Shown: positions 1 through 11,178, counted from the first letter of the stretch. The stretch is 64,000 bases of DNA from Sycobia sp. Sy_11 (GCA_018907035.1 JACCIC010000356.1:1-64000); one strand, 5' to 3'. A program made the numbers and translations. The notes: a model not told the origin generated them from the sequence alone.

Positions 1-421
1 GGGGTAAAAGTTACGCGTCGTCCGCTAGCCGGTTGGAGAAAGGGAGTGTAGAAAGGAAGTGTAGAGAGGAGGCCCTTCGAAGCCATAATTGCCCTTTCTT
101 TTACAAAAAAAAAAAAAAAACATTTTTTTTTCTCAATTAATTTCTTTATACGGTGCTACACCCCGCACCACCTGTTACAATTTTTCTTTTGTTTTGTGTG
201 TTTGTTGGTATCGCTTGAGGCCGGTTGGTGCGCCCCGAGCGGCTGCCTTGCTTTTTTTTCTTTCCCTTTTCTTTTTCTCGAGTTGTTGTCGGTGTCGCCG
301 CGCTTGGGCCACACGCAACGAGGTTTGAAGTTCCCTCGTTGAAGAAAGAAGCAAACCGGAGTGACCTGAAGAGAGAGATAAAGGAAGAGACAGCTACCGA
401 GAAGTTAGAAGTAGAGCGACA
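1..421 (+). other. 5' leader of the gypsy element
   Basis: Sequence before the gag start, with a purine-rich start, an A16 run near 105-120 and T-rich tracts. CTGTTACA at 171-178 loosely resembles the CGTTACA end of the LTR at 8230-10139, so an LTR end could lie here, but the upstream sequence does not match that LTR. No primer-binding site was identified with confidence. Confidence 0.4.
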
Positions 422-2797
422 ATGGCTGAGTTGTTCCCGCGACTGACGGAAGCCTTGGAGCGGTCCCGCGGGGCTCGAGCTATCGCCCGCCGATTCCGCG
501 ACCTCACAGATGAAGAGATCAGCGAGGAACTGGGGGTCTACGGGCTTAGCCTGACGGGAACGGATGCCGACCGTAGAGAAAGATTGCTCCGTTACGAAGT
601 CAAAGAGAGCTTGGCGGATGAGGAGTTCCCATGGGACCCTACAGTGGATGAAGTGGAAGACGTCCGAACGGCCTCTCCAGTAGAAATTAATGTGAATGAT
701 GCTCCACGTCGAGGCAGCCTAGGAGAGGAAGACGGTACGGCTGCACCGACCGCAGGCAAGAAGAGCGGTCGAGGGAGGCCACGAAAGGGGTCGGCGAGGA
801 CAGACACCGGTAATTTAGAACTGGCGGGGTACAGTATCCCACGAGGCAACGAAAGGGTAGTGGGGGTGCCGATATCTAGTCCAACCCCTCCACCACCCGC
901 ACAATCAAGGCCGGTTGCTCCCCAAAGCAAGCGGAGAACCGATCGGCAACAATTTGGAGTCGCCGCCGCGGCCGTCACCGGTCGCCTTGACCCAGGGCGA
1001 CCTTCTAAATATGCTAGGGTCGTTGTTAAGTTCAGCGTTGGCGCGGACGGAGTTGGGACGGAAGTTATTAGACGCGGGAAGGCTGACAGACGACTCCAAC
1101 CTAGAAGTCCCACCCCCGGACCAGACTAAGTCGAAGACACCGATCATAGATACGGACGACGATGAAGCGAACGATCTGGAAGCGGTAATGGCCAGAGTGA
1201 AAAGGAAGGCGGACCATAAGCTGTCTGCAACACGTAAGGTAGTTCCCAGCCCGCCCCCAGTGAGTCCTGTACTGGGATCCGGGGTAGTTCAGAGGAAGAA
1301 TGAGAAGGCGGGACCGGGCCCGACGCAGAGTTCCCCCGACGTCACCCGTCCGGAAGGGAAGAGGAAGCCACGGCGAGTGTCGGAGAGTGACAGCGAGTCA
1401 TCCGAAGCAGAGTTATTCTTTTTGTCGGAAGAATCAGAAGAGGAAGAGAGCGAAGAGGAGTCCGAAGAGGAACTACCACAAGCCTCCGCCGCGCGACCGA
1501 CCCGAAGGACCGGTCCGATGAACTGTGAGAAAACACTCCAGAACTGGCGGTTGCGGTTCTCTGGATCAGAAAAGGATAACCCCGCGGGCCTTCCTGGCAA
1601 AACTGAAGGACTGTAAACACAACACTCGCATGACGGACAGGCAAGTTTTGCGAGCTCTGCCAAGTATACTGGAGGATCCGGCGGGACAGTGGTTCAGAGA
1701 AGCAAAGCCAGGAATCACCACATGGAAAGAATTTGCAAGCCGCCTTCCGTCACCAGTACTTAGGCGAGTGGGACGCCGCAGACCTGGAAGATGAGCTGAA
1801 GCGGCGCACCCAGGCAAAAGGGGAAAAATTCGTCCACTACTTGGCAGCTCTCCGCCACATAGTGGGCAGATGCCGAAACCCCCCTTCCGCGAAAAGCCTA
1901 CTCATAACCGCTTATCGGAATCTAATCCCGGAATACAGGCACTTCATCGCCCACAAACGAATTCGCAGCATGGAGGAGTTGGAGAAATGGTGTAGAGTGT
2001 GGGAGAGGATGAAGGAACTGGATAGTAGATATACGCCCCCACCTCCAAAGGATAAGATGCGGCTGCCGCTAGCCGCTGCGAGGAGTCAGACGGTCAAGAA
2101 GGTAGCAGCTGTAGAAGAGACGGACTCCAGCGGAAGTGAGCGGCAGCCAGAAGAAGGGAAGAAGAAGAAAGGAAGAGAAAGGATTAGCCCAGAACGGAGA
2201 GGGAAGCATCGAGAGGGGAGCTCACGACCCCGAGGAGAACACGGCTTAGTGGCGGGAGTAGACGCGCCGCCACCCAAACCACGGCCGATGCCAAGTCCCC
2301 GACCACACGCGCCCGACGGACCCCGTCCAGCCCCTCGACAGGTTGCACCACGCACGTCACCGGAGGACTACCGAGATAGGGCCCAGGCCGCGAGGTCGAC
2401 CTGGCCCCGTCGAAGCCTCGGACCACAGGAAGTACTACCACGGAGGGGCGCGGGTGTTCTCCGAGCGAACGATTACCCGGGGGAGGGGGTACCACCGAGG
2501 GAGGATGGTGCCTTTTGGGGTACGTGCTACTACTGTAACGTGGAGGGCCATCGCGCCTACGAATGTCCCCATGTGGAGTGCTACGCATGTAGACGCAGAG
2601 GACACCGGTCCAGGGAGTGCCCTGAATGCCAGACGCCTCCTGTTCGAAACCCACCTTATCCGACAAGGGGGCCGCCCAGTCCACCTGCCCCTAGCCCCCC
2701 ACCCAGAGGAGGAAGCTGGGGAAATGGATTGGCGGGGAAGCAAGTAGGGCCCATGCTTCCCGGCCCACAGCGACAGGGGCCCGAGAGACGACTTTGA
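422..2797 (+). pseudogene. gag polyprotein, frameshifted
   Basis: Structural gag of the gypsy element. It would form the particle shell and bind RNA in the cytoplasm. The start is the ATG at 422 (GACAATGG), the first ATG of an open 235-codon frame. The coding frame then moves to a second frame (about 930-1583), a third (about 1583-1731) and back to the first (about 1731-2797). The middle part is a serine/glutamate-rich acidic stretch. The part around 1540-2040 resembles a retrotransposon capsid (WRLRFSG, AFLAKLKD, AFRHQYLG, LEDELKRR). Near 2525-2630 there are two zinc knuckles, CYYCNVEGHRAYEC and CYACRRRGHRSREC, both CX2CX4HX4C. The stop TGA is at 2795-2797. The shift near 1731 lies at a TTT run. 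Capsid identity rests on position and family style; the knuckles are unambiguous. Confidence 0.85.
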
Positions 2798-4319
2798 GGA
2801 GGCGGAATTTAGAAGAGGAGCGAGATCCATTAGAAGAGGCGAAGCGGGAGATAACCGAGGAGAGCGTGCAGATTTCAGAAAGGTGGGAGAGGTTAAGACG
2901 AGAGCGGACCACCATAGAAGAAGAAAAGAAAAGGCTGCAAGAAGAAGAACTGAGGTTGAAAGAAGATCAAAAAGGGCTGACGGAACAAGCATATCGGGTA
3001 CGCCTGCGTAAATCCATTACCTGGGCGGGACCGAGCGAAGCGTCGGAAAACCGAAATCCCGAAGAGAAGAATAGAAGGGTCGACGAGGAAAAAGGAGAGA
3101 AGTATTGGGGAGACAACGAAGAGAAAGAAGAAAAGGCTAGAAGAGGTAATGAAAGAAGAGAAGAGAAGAGCAGAAGGAATATTGGAAGGGTAGAAGAGAT
3201 TAGGAGAAGAAGCAACGAACAGACCGAAGAGGAGGGTAGAGTGAGAGAAGAGGGGAGTGAAGAGAAAATTAGACGAGGCAGCGAAAAACGCGAAAAGAAG
3301 ATTGGAGGAGATTCGGTAGAGGAGATCAGCCGGGCAAGCGCGGGTGCAGGGTCTGAGCTGGACCTCCCCGCAACCACCACCCCGCTACGCGCGGAGGCAG
3401 AGGAGTGGCCGTGGTGGGGGGCCCGAAAACCAGCTACCCACCCGAACGAGAAAGCCGCACCCGACAAGACGGAGAGACGGAATGCGAAAACAAGGCCCGG
3501 CATAAAGGACCAAATAGCGGGAACGTGGGTGGAGAACCGGTACTATCTGCGGGTAGAATTAGCCGGCAAAAGCTATTATTTGATCCGGGGGCGTCGATTT
3601 CGTTAGCCGGACCACGGGTGGCCGAAGCATTCCGAGATCGGCTGGCACCCGCCCATCTGCACATAAAGACCGTTACCGGGGGAATTACCCAAATATTGGG
3701 GATCCTTACTGTAACGATGGAAGTGGGACGACGGTTGGGAGAAGTGGATTTGCGAGTAATGGAAGTTCTGGATCACGACTTGATCCTAGGAATGGATTTT
3801 TGCCAGTTATTCGAAATCGAAGTGAAATTTGGACATGGACAGTGGAGAATGCCGAACATCCCATGGAGAGAATTCGTCGGGGGTAACAACGAAAACGAAG
3901 GAGTGCTATATGCGGAATGTGCGGGCATCTCGGAGTTGACCGCCGAACAAAGGGGAGAAGTAGAACGCTTGGTAGAAGCCATCGTGCCGCCCCCCTCGGA
4001 AAACCCGGGGGTAACCCACTTGACCGAACACCATATAGACGTACAAGGAGCGGCACCAATTAAACACCGATTGAGGCCTATGTCTCCCAAAATGGCGGAA
4101 GTATCTGTAGGGGAAATCAGGAAGATGTTGGAGTCAGGAGTTATAGAGCGTTCTGGAAGCGAGTGGAGTAGTGCGCCTGTAATCGTGAAGAAGGCGAACG
4201 GGTCGTATCGATTCTGCATCGACTACCGAGACCTGAACGCAGTGACCCGGAAGGACGCATACCCGCTACCGCGCATGGACTCCATCCTGGATAAGCTGCG
4301 AAAGGCCCGATACCTCTAG
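2794..4319 (+). pseudogene. pol N-terminal part: charged coiled coil, protease, start of RT
   Basis: The pol frame is -1 relative to gag and opens at the gag stop (CTTTGAGG), so expression by -1 frameshifting or stop-codon slippage is plausible. Roughly the first 190 residues are an extremely charged E/R/K-rich, heptad-like region, unusual between gag and protease. The aspartic protease follows. Its first strand (YYLRVELAGK) is in one frame and the active-site loop FDPGASISL in another, the shift falling at an AAAA run near 3574. The catalytic triplet reads D-P-G rather than D-S/T-G. The second protease motif is LILGMDF near 3783. After it comes the start of RT (VIERSGSEWSSAPVIVKK, FCIDYRDLNAVT). 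The frame ends at TAG 4317-4319 inside RT motif A. Confidence 0.85.
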
Positions 4320-5290
4320 AAGAGTATAGATACTTGACATAAAAAGCGCCTATTTCCAGGTACCCATGGCGGAGAGGAGCAAACAGTATACGGCCTTCGC
4401 GGTCCCGGGATCCGGCCTATATCAGTTCACCCGAATGCCTTTCGGATTAACCAACGCTCCAATGACGTTCCAGCGTTTGGTCGACCGTCTGTTCGGCCCA
4501 GAGTTCGAACCGCGAGTGTTCGCATACCTGGACGACATCATCGTTGTGACCGAAGAATACGACGAACATCTGAAATGGTTGGAAGCGGTGTTGCGGAGAT
4601 TGTTGGCAGCGGGGCTGACCATCAACCGGGAGAAATGCGAATTCTGCTGCGCGCAGGTGACGTACTTGGGATTCCTTCTGGACAAGGAGGGGCTACGGCC
4701 CGATCCAGAGAAAGTCGCCCCGGTGGTAAAATTTCCGGTTCCTCGGAACCTGAAGCAGTTACGATCGTTCCTGGGGATGGTAGCTTGGTACTCGAGGTTT
4801 ATACCCAACGAGTCGGAGATCAGGGTGCCACTCGCCCGCCTACTCAGTAAGAAGCACGCATGGAAGTGGGGGGGGGGAAGAACAACAAGAAGCATTTGAG
4901 AAGTTAAAGGAAGCACTGTCGGAAGCGCCTGTTCTGGCACGCCCCGATTTCACCAAACCGTTCACCGTACAGACGGACGCTAGCGATTACGCTATCGGAG
5001 CGGTCCTGACCCAGGAGTTGGAAGACGGAGAACACCCCATTGTCTACATAAGTAGGGTGTTACGGGACGCCGAAAAGAACTATACGGTCTCCGAAAAAGA
5101 AGGACTAGCCCTGATATGGGCAATAAAGAAACTGCGACCTTACCTCGAGGGCTACCACTTTAAGGCGATCACCGATCATAGTGCCCTGAAGTGGATGAAG
5201 AAGTCGAAAGAACTGACCGGACGACACGCTAGATGGGCCCTAGAACTACAAGAATGGGATTTCGATTTGGAGTACCGGAAGGGGCGCTGA
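4320..5290 (+). pseudogene. pol middle part: reverse transcriptase palm and RNase H
   Basis: Continuation of RT after a damaged motif A. In-frame stops and a frame change at 4317-4340 precede KSAYFQVPM. Fingers/palm motifs are present (YQFTRMPFGLTNAP) and the catalytic YLDDI lies at 4525-4539. The thumb and connection follow (LRSFLGMVAWYSRFIP). At 4868-4877 a run of ten G shifts the frame. The RNase H domain then continues with TDASDYAIGAVL near 4974 and TDHSALKWM near 5175. The frame closes at TGA 5288-5290, where one G appears to be missing from a G run, so the LNYVPDALSR that follows is in another frame. Except for the indels, family residues are well kept, which implies recent loss of function or consensus errors. 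Confidence 0.88.
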
Positions 5291-6642
5291 ATTACGTACC
5301 CGACGCATTATCGAGGGGAATAGAAGAGGAGGAGGAAGTGGCGGGATTCGCGGGAGTGGAAGACGAGTGGTACCTAAGGATGATCCAACAAGTAGAGGAG
5401 CTCCCGAAGAAATACAAGGATTGGTGTGTAGTGGATGGGATGCTATACCGCCGTGGGGGAGAGACAATTATGGCACCGTTCACGGAAGGGAGTAGTAACT
5501 GGAAGTTAGTGATCCCCTTCGAACAGCGACGGAGGGTGCTCCATGACGCACACGATGATGTATCCGCCGGACATTTAGGCATAGAAAAGACATACGCGCG
5601 CATAGTCCTGGATTACTACTGGAAGGGCATCTGGGCGGATGTAAGTGAATACGTGCGGCGTTGTCCAGAGTGCCAGAAATATAAGGTCTCGCAACAGGGC
5701 CCACAAGGGCTGATGGGAGATCGAATCGTAGAAAAGCCTTGGTGTGTAGTAGCGGCAGACTTCATGGAATTTCCGTCTAGCAAAACCCAGAATAAATACC
5801 TCCTAGTCCTGCAAGACGTCTTTACACGCTGGATTGAAGTCAAGCCTATGAGGACGGCCGATGGGAAGGGAGTAGTGAAAGCCTTGGAAGAGTTAGTTAT
5901 TTTTCGGTGGGGAACGCCGGAGTACCTACTCACCGATAACGGAAAAGAATTCGACAATAAATACCTTAAAAGGGCGATGGAGGAATACGGGATAAAGCAT
6001 GTGACCACACCGCCATATCACCCGCAGGCCAACCCTGTCGAGAGGGTCAACATGACGCTGAAGACGATGATCTCGACCTTTGTCAGAGAAGATCATCGGG
6101 GATGGGACCAACATTTACACGAATTCAGGAACGCGATTAATACGGCCTGTCAGTCTAGCCTGAAAACGTCACCGGCATTCCTAAACTTCGGACGTAATCC
6201 CAACCCAGTGCACAGCCTTCGAAGGGAAGTAGAAGGAAGAATAGAGGTGGTGAGAATGAAACCAGAAGAATGGGAGGATAAAATGAAGAGACTAGGAGCC
6301 ATGCGGGACCTCATACGCCGATATTTAGACCAAGCCCGGGAGAAACAACGGAAGTTCTATGACAAAGGGAGACGGGAAGTGCGATTTCAGGTAGGAGACC
6401 TGGTGTGGAGAAGAACTCGCGTACTGTCAAGCGCGATTAATCGTTTCAATACGAAACTGGCGCCCAAATACGAAGGCCCTTATAAGATCCTAAACGCCCT
6501 CTCCCCAACGGTTTACGTACTCGAGACCAATACGGCAAAGCGCGTTGCGAAGGCCCACATATCCGAGCTCAAGCGATACCTACCACCCCGGAGTACCCAG
6601 GGAAATAACCAGGCAGGGCACATTACCACAGGGGGAAACTAA
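5291..6642 (+). pseudogene. pol C-terminal part: integrase
   Basis: Open frame of about 450 residues coding the integrase that would insert the cDNA copy. The N-terminal zinc-binding HHCC module is seen as HDAHDDVSAGHLG followed by CPEC near 5665. The catalytic core has the first Asp in VVAADFMEF (near 5757), the second in LLTDNGKEF (near 5935) and the Glu in HPQANPVERVN (near 6040). The C-terminal part has the GDLVWRRT and LAPKYEGPY motifs typical of gypsy integrases and ends with AHISELKRYLPP and a short tail. This segment is uninterrupted and appears catalytically intact. It is labelled pseudogene only because the polyprotein upstream is broken. Confidence 0.92.
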
Positions 6643-7636
6643 TCTATATGTTAATTATTTTATAAAAGAAAAATAATCCTCATAAAAAATTATTTATTCA
6701 ATTTAATATGATTGAATTTAAATACATAAATTTATTCTCCTTTGATATATTTATTTATACAAAAATGTGGATTTCTAATCAGCTTTTTTAACACTCATTC
6801 CATTCGGTTTAAATTAATTTTGATTGATTTTTGATTATAAAAAAACCCCAATTAATTTACATGACGATATGATTGGCAAATTCATTTTTTTGAACCTCTA
6901 TTAATTTTGAATAATATATATAGATATAATTGTACAATTTCATGATTCTGATTTATTTGAAGAATACGTTGAAAACTATTTTTTTCCGAATCGGTTCTCA
7001 AAGAGCCAATCCGAAGGTTACGCTTTGATTCGCAGTCTAAAGCCTTAGCCACTAATGTACTATATATTGTTCGTGATATATAGCTCAACTGCCTTCAGAA
7101 TCATTGGTAACAATAATTGATAATCCTATAAGCTTCAATGTTATGCTGTCTTAACTTTCTCTATCAATTCGTTTCGGGTATTACAATTCTATTTTTTGAA
7201 CGAATATAGAAACAACTGAATTTTGGAATAATTTTATTTATTATTATTATAAAAATAAAATTTTTAATATAATAATACAGATATATCCTCATTCGTTCAT
7301 TAGAAATGCCACACAAAAAACTTGTGGCACAAAGAATTTAATCACGAAACAGGAAGCATTCGTATCTTTTGTTTTCAACAGAATATATGAAATAAATATT
7401 GTAGATTTTACTAATGTTTGTAAAATTTTTCTACTTTTACTATTACACATACTTTATTTATTGCAGATTTTTTTATGGAAATTGTATTTCCCGATGCTAA
7501 GTGATAAATAAGAAAAATTATTTTTTTCACTGCGACAAGATTACTGGTTTATATTCAAATTGTATAAGCTCCGAATAGACATTTTAAATTCTAAATATTC
7601 TTATAGAATTTTTTAGAAATTAATGAGCTAGTGTAT

Positions 7637-7639
<3 letters not shown>
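6643..7639. other. AT-rich stretch, no gene seen
   Basis: About 1 kb of AT-rich sequence between the gypsy integrase and the detached LTR-bearing 3' end. No coding motif, LTR or convincing RNA gene is visible. The only ORF is a 68-codon minus-strand frame with no recognisable motif. It may be an insertion or host DNA separating two unrelated element pieces. Confidence 0.6.

Positions 7640-7689
<50 letters not shown>
7640..7689. repeat. (TA)n microsatellite
   Basis: About 50 bp of uninterrupted TA repeats exactly at the left edge of the 3' retrotransposon fragment. Confidence 0.95.
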
Positions 7690-7692
<3 letters not shown>

Positions 7693-7716
7693 AAGAGATA
7701 TAATAGGATATAATAA

Positions 7717-7908
7717 GATCCCACCAACACCACGGGTAGAAGAGCACCATCCCGAAGGCTATCCACGGAGCAGATCGAGGATCGGCAAAGACGTACCCTC
7801 GAACTGCTCCGTGAGACTCAGGGCCTGCCAGAAGGATTAAGGCAGAGAATATTACGACAGGCCTTCGGGGAGGAAGAAGAATGGTCCGAAGAAAGGAATA
7901 GCGGTTAG
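7717..7908 (+). pseudogene. 3' tail of a retrotransposon ORF
   Basis: Open frame of 63 codons ending at TAG 7906-7908, without an ATG and preceded by an in-frame TAA. Translation is R/E/Q-rich (for example LSTEQIEDRQRRTLELLRE and a terminal EEEEWSEERNSG). Its composition and charge resemble the gypsy element at 1-6642, and it is followed by purine-rich sequence and an LTR. It is therefore read as the C-terminal end of a gypsy-like polyprotein whose upstream part is missing or displaced. No catalytic motif is present, so which protein it ends is unknown. Confidence 0.5.
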
Positions 7909-8035
7909 GGGGAAGAGGGGAGTAACGGAAGTAGAGAGGAGGAGTGACGGAAGTAGAAAGGAGGAGGTGACGGAAGTAGAAAGGAGGAGGTGACGGAAGT
8001 GAAAGAAGTAGGTTACGGAAGATAGTAGGAGTAGG
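7909..8035 (+). repeat. 23-bp tandem repeat, about five units
   Basis: Imperfect units of the type GTGACGGAAGTAGAAAGGAG, purine-rich, directly after the ORF tail. Similar GTAGAAAGGAAGTG wording occurs at 47-75 in the leader of the first element, hinting at relatedness. Confidence 0.8.
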
Positions 8036-8578
8036 TAGTGGCAGGAGGGATGGGCGGAGAGATAGGAGAAGCCAGGGGGAAGTAGGAAATGGAGGGGGGG
8101 AAATTAGCGTGATACGGACAATCGGGGAAATAAGAGGGGGGAGACCTAGGACAAAACCAGGTAAAGAACGATTCGCGGAGAAAAGGGGGGGGGGAAGCGA
8201 GAGGTAACAGCGAGCGAAACAAGCGAAAACTGTAACGCGTAGTCAATGTAAACGCGGTCCACTCACCGAGTGTTCCGGTTTAGGAGGGGGGAGTTTGCAA
8301 TGGGAATTGCAGCTACTACAATCTGAAAATGAAAATAAGAATAAATAATGATTGAAGCAAAACATGAATGCATGTAATAAAAAGGAAAGATATGTATAGA
8401 ATTGACATCAAGAAAAGTATAGATAAGAAGGAAAAATCAGGATACAGAAGAAGAAAGAAAAATATGCATAGAGAGAGAGAGATAGAGAGAATCACATGCA
8501 AATAGAAACAGGAAGACAGGAGAAGAAAATAAAAGATAAAATGATGCAGGCAGAGAAAGAAAGAAAAGTTAAATATAC

Positions 8579-8582
<4 letters not shown>

Positions 8583-8631
<49 letters not shown>
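8583..8631. repeat. (GA)n microsatellite inside the LTR
   Basis: Uninterrupted GA dinucleotides of about 49 bp. Confidence 0.95.
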
Positions 8632-8633
<2 letters not shown>

Positions 8634-9920
8634 ATAACCTCGAAACGAAGAAAGGATATGAGGAAATTGTAACGCAGACGCGAGTGAAAAGACTAAATTA
8701 AAGAGATAATATAAAAGAAAATAAAGAAAACAAGCATACGTGGCAAAGTTCCAAAAGCCATGTAGACGCTGCAAGCGGGAAGTGGAAGATTTGAAGACAC
8801 GTGGCCGCATCAGGTTATGTGCAACATACTGAACGAACGCAAAGAAGCCGCATACACAAAAGAAACCAGGAAGCAGCAACAGCAATCGAGCTCAACGATG
8901 TCAGCTCAACTATCAGGAAGGGCGCGTGGAGACGCTGAAAAAACACAACAAGATTAGTGAGAGTCGGAGATACACAGTGTGCGACGTCCGCACTGCAGAC
9001 GACCGCACTGGAAGTAGCAGCCAACGTGAAGACGGAAGTCGCCGCGGAGAAAGAGCGGCCAACAGCGCCACCGCTCTTAGCGGCGCCGCACCGAACTACC
9101 AATATGGAGACGTATATATAGATATATCTCCCGAGTAAATTTGAAATTGGCGCGCGAAAGAAGTCAGAAAACCAGACATTGCAGACCGATAATGTCGGTC
9201 GAAACGGTATGAAGATGACGGAAGAGCCCGAGATTGGCGCAGATCGGAGAAGACGCACGATAATTGGTGCAAATCGGGGAAGAAGGTTAATAATTGGATG
9301 TTGGCGAAAAGAGGAGCTGCGATTGGAGGATCGGAGGTGAAGATGAAGAAGAACTTCAGAAGATTGAAAAAGCCGGGAGAATCGACACGTGTCGCAGCCA
9401 TTGTGAAGACCGAAAGGAAGTTTTGAAGTGAAAGGGAGAGTCGTGAGTTAGTGAGGTGACGGAGATTGTGTACGGAAGGAAGTGTGTAGAAGGTCGGGGA
9501 CAATAGACAGTTCGGGAAGTGGAGTGGTGAAAGACAGTATTTGTGCCAGTGGTATAAGCTGGTGTGCGGACCCGGGACAGCATATACGTTCTCTCTCTCT
9601 CTCCAAGGGAGATCACCACGGAAGAGGAGCCGAGAGCAGCAGCGAGCGCACGAGGGGACGCCCTCGCCTATAATTAGCGGTAGCGGGTGAGTGGGCCTGC
9701 GTGCCCTTAACTTAAAATATTTTATATGATGTATGGGATGCGAGCGGGGGAAGGGATGCGCGGAGAAATTTAAGCAGCGGCGGCCACCAAGAAGGGAGGG
9801 AAGTAACGGATTAAATTCGAGAGTGATTTTAAGAGCGCGGGAGTCGGCGGAAGTAGCCACGTTCTGCATGTGACCGAGCGAAAGTACAATCTTACGTCGA
9901 TCTGTATCTTTTTTTTTTGT

Positions 9921-9926
9921 AATAAA
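9921..9926 (+). terminator. Polyadenylation signal in the LTR
   Basis: AATAAA about 215 bp before the LTR end, after a T-rich run. Its position fits the R/U5 border of the retrotransposon. Confidence 0.4.
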
Positions 9927-10304
9927 TGGACTCTTTGGAGTCATCGATTTAATTAGATTTATTTTTTTTCTTTCTCGACGTATAAAACCTATCTATATAT
10001 TATTCATCTAACATATTTTTAAAAAAATTTCAACCTATAAACCTGAACATATATATCTAGCCCGAGTTCCCGCCCTGAAAGCAGTTCGGAAAGGAGGTGA
10101 GGAAATTACGTAACGAGCGGAAGGTCGCACAACGTTACAATATATATATATTTGTTTATTAAAGAATAATTTTTAATTATCTTTACTATATTAGTAATAT
10201 GTATTGCCTTGAATATTAATATTTGTTATCAGAAAAGTTATTATAAATGACAAAAATGAGAGAGAGAGATTTTCCCACCTAAGCGAAAATAAAATTTACA
10301 AAAA

Positions 10305-10631
10305 TTAAATGATATCCATAAGGTGTGAGAGTAGTGTCAGATTAACCTGAAGAACAAAAAAGGTAATACCGACTAACGTTACACCTTCTTTAGGATACGA
10401 ATCACAAGGTTGGATATGAACATTCACTTGAGCTGGTCTGGTAGTAAGAGTGCTCCATAGCGCGATCCCAGCGCCACGATGAACTATTAAAACGGAAATG
10501 AAAATCTGTAAACCATAAATTTCGTTTTGCGTCCTCATTTTACGTTTTGCAATGTTGAAACAAATTTTATACGAATCTTTGAAAAATTCTACAATTGGGG
10601 TATCCCTTACTGCTTTCATAATATGTTTCAA
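10305..10631 (-). pseudogene. Unidentified 108-codon ORF across the R repeat edge
   Basis: Minus-strand frame of 108 codons. Its N-terminal 62 residues lie in the R repeat and are shared with the copies at 13635-14188 and 20926-21480. Its C-terminal 46 residues lie outside the repeat, in unique DNA. A hydrophobic segment around QIFISVLIVHRGAGIALW suggests a membrane span. The HRGxGIAL string resembles the ubiquinone-site segment of succinate dehydrogenase cytochrome b560, but nothing else matches well, so I do not name it. In the inverted copy an extra C in a C run breaks the frame. Function unknown; it may be a gene fragment duplicated with the repeat. Confidence 0.3.
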
Positions 10632-10995
10632 AGTTACTTTAAAAAAATAAGAAAATGTTTATCTAACTGTCGTCTGCACTATAGACATCGCCGCTTTGCA
10701 GTAACATTAAATAACAACAAATATTATAAATTTTATACGTATAGTACAGATCAAACTTGGATAGCCCCGGATGTAGAATTGAATAATGAATCGAATGAAC
10801 TTTGTTTCATCTTTCTATTCATAGAATTGAGGGAGTAAAACGAAATATAAGATTTTATTATGGTTATAATGCAAGTTGTCAATTCTGTATAGATAAAAAA
10901 GTGAGAACTTTAATTTCTGATTTTTTGAATAGGTGGCGCTGAAGAAAATATTCAATGCCGTACAAATCAAATAAAGAATTATGAAGCCTGGTGCA

Positions 10996-10997
<2 letters not shown>
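10445..10997 (+). repeat. R repeat, copy 1 (direct)
   Basis: About 0.55 kb nearly identical to 13635-14188 and to the reverse complement of 20926-21480. It starts TAAGAGTGCTCC and ends at CCTGGTGCAGAA followed by (AT)n. A minus-strand frame crosses its left boundary in this copy only (see 10305-10631), so this may be the parental locus. Copy 1 differs from copy 2 by a handful of substitutions. Confidence 0.9.
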
Positions 10998-11032
<35 letters not shown>

Positions 11033-11111
11033 GAAATTAATAAATATTTTAATTAATAAATCAATTTTACAGTCCAATATAAATTAAAATTAATACACAT
11101 ATATATGCATA

Positions 11112-11178
<67 letters not shown>

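Larger units (their letters stand above)
1..6642 (+). mobile_element. Ty3/gypsy LTR retrotransposon body, decayed
   Basis: A GC-richer block in AT-rich DNA. It carries the full gag-protease-reverse transcriptase-RNase H-integrase order of a Ty3/gypsy element on the plus strand. Gag ends in two CCHC zinc knuckles. RT has the YLDD box. Integrase has HHCC and DDE residues. No 5' LTR is recognisable at the window edge and no LTR directly follows integrase, so either the element is cut by the window or its 3' part has been displaced (compare 7717-10139). The reading frame changes several times, often at homopolymers. No envelope gene is seen. The order protease-RT-RH-IN separates it from Copia elements. 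Confidence 0.95.
8230..10139 (+). mobile_element. Long terminal repeat (about 1.9 kb)
   Basis: Begins TGTAACG and ends CGTTACA, a perfect 7-bp inverted TG...CA terminus, and lies just after a retrotransposon ORF tail. Inside are a (GA)n at 8583-8631, a TATA-like GTATATATAG at 9112-9121 and an AATAAA signal at 9921-9926, compatible with U3-R-U5 organisation. It is followed by (AT)n sequence. A second LTR copy is not in the window, so identity as an LTR rests on termini and context. Confidence 0.7.

Noticed and set aside
171..178. CTGTTACA as the end of a 5' LTR of the gypsy element
   Set aside because: The upstream sequence does not match the LTR at 8230-10139 and no primer-binding site follows clearly.
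592..3503. Long minus-strand ORFs opposite the gypsy gag/pol region
   Set aside because: They mirror the GC-rich, biased composition of the real plus-strand frames and have no motifs.
10305..10631. Naming the R-repeat ORF succinate dehydrogenase subunit C
   Set aside because: Only a short HRGxGIAL string matches; upstream and downstream residues do not follow the family.
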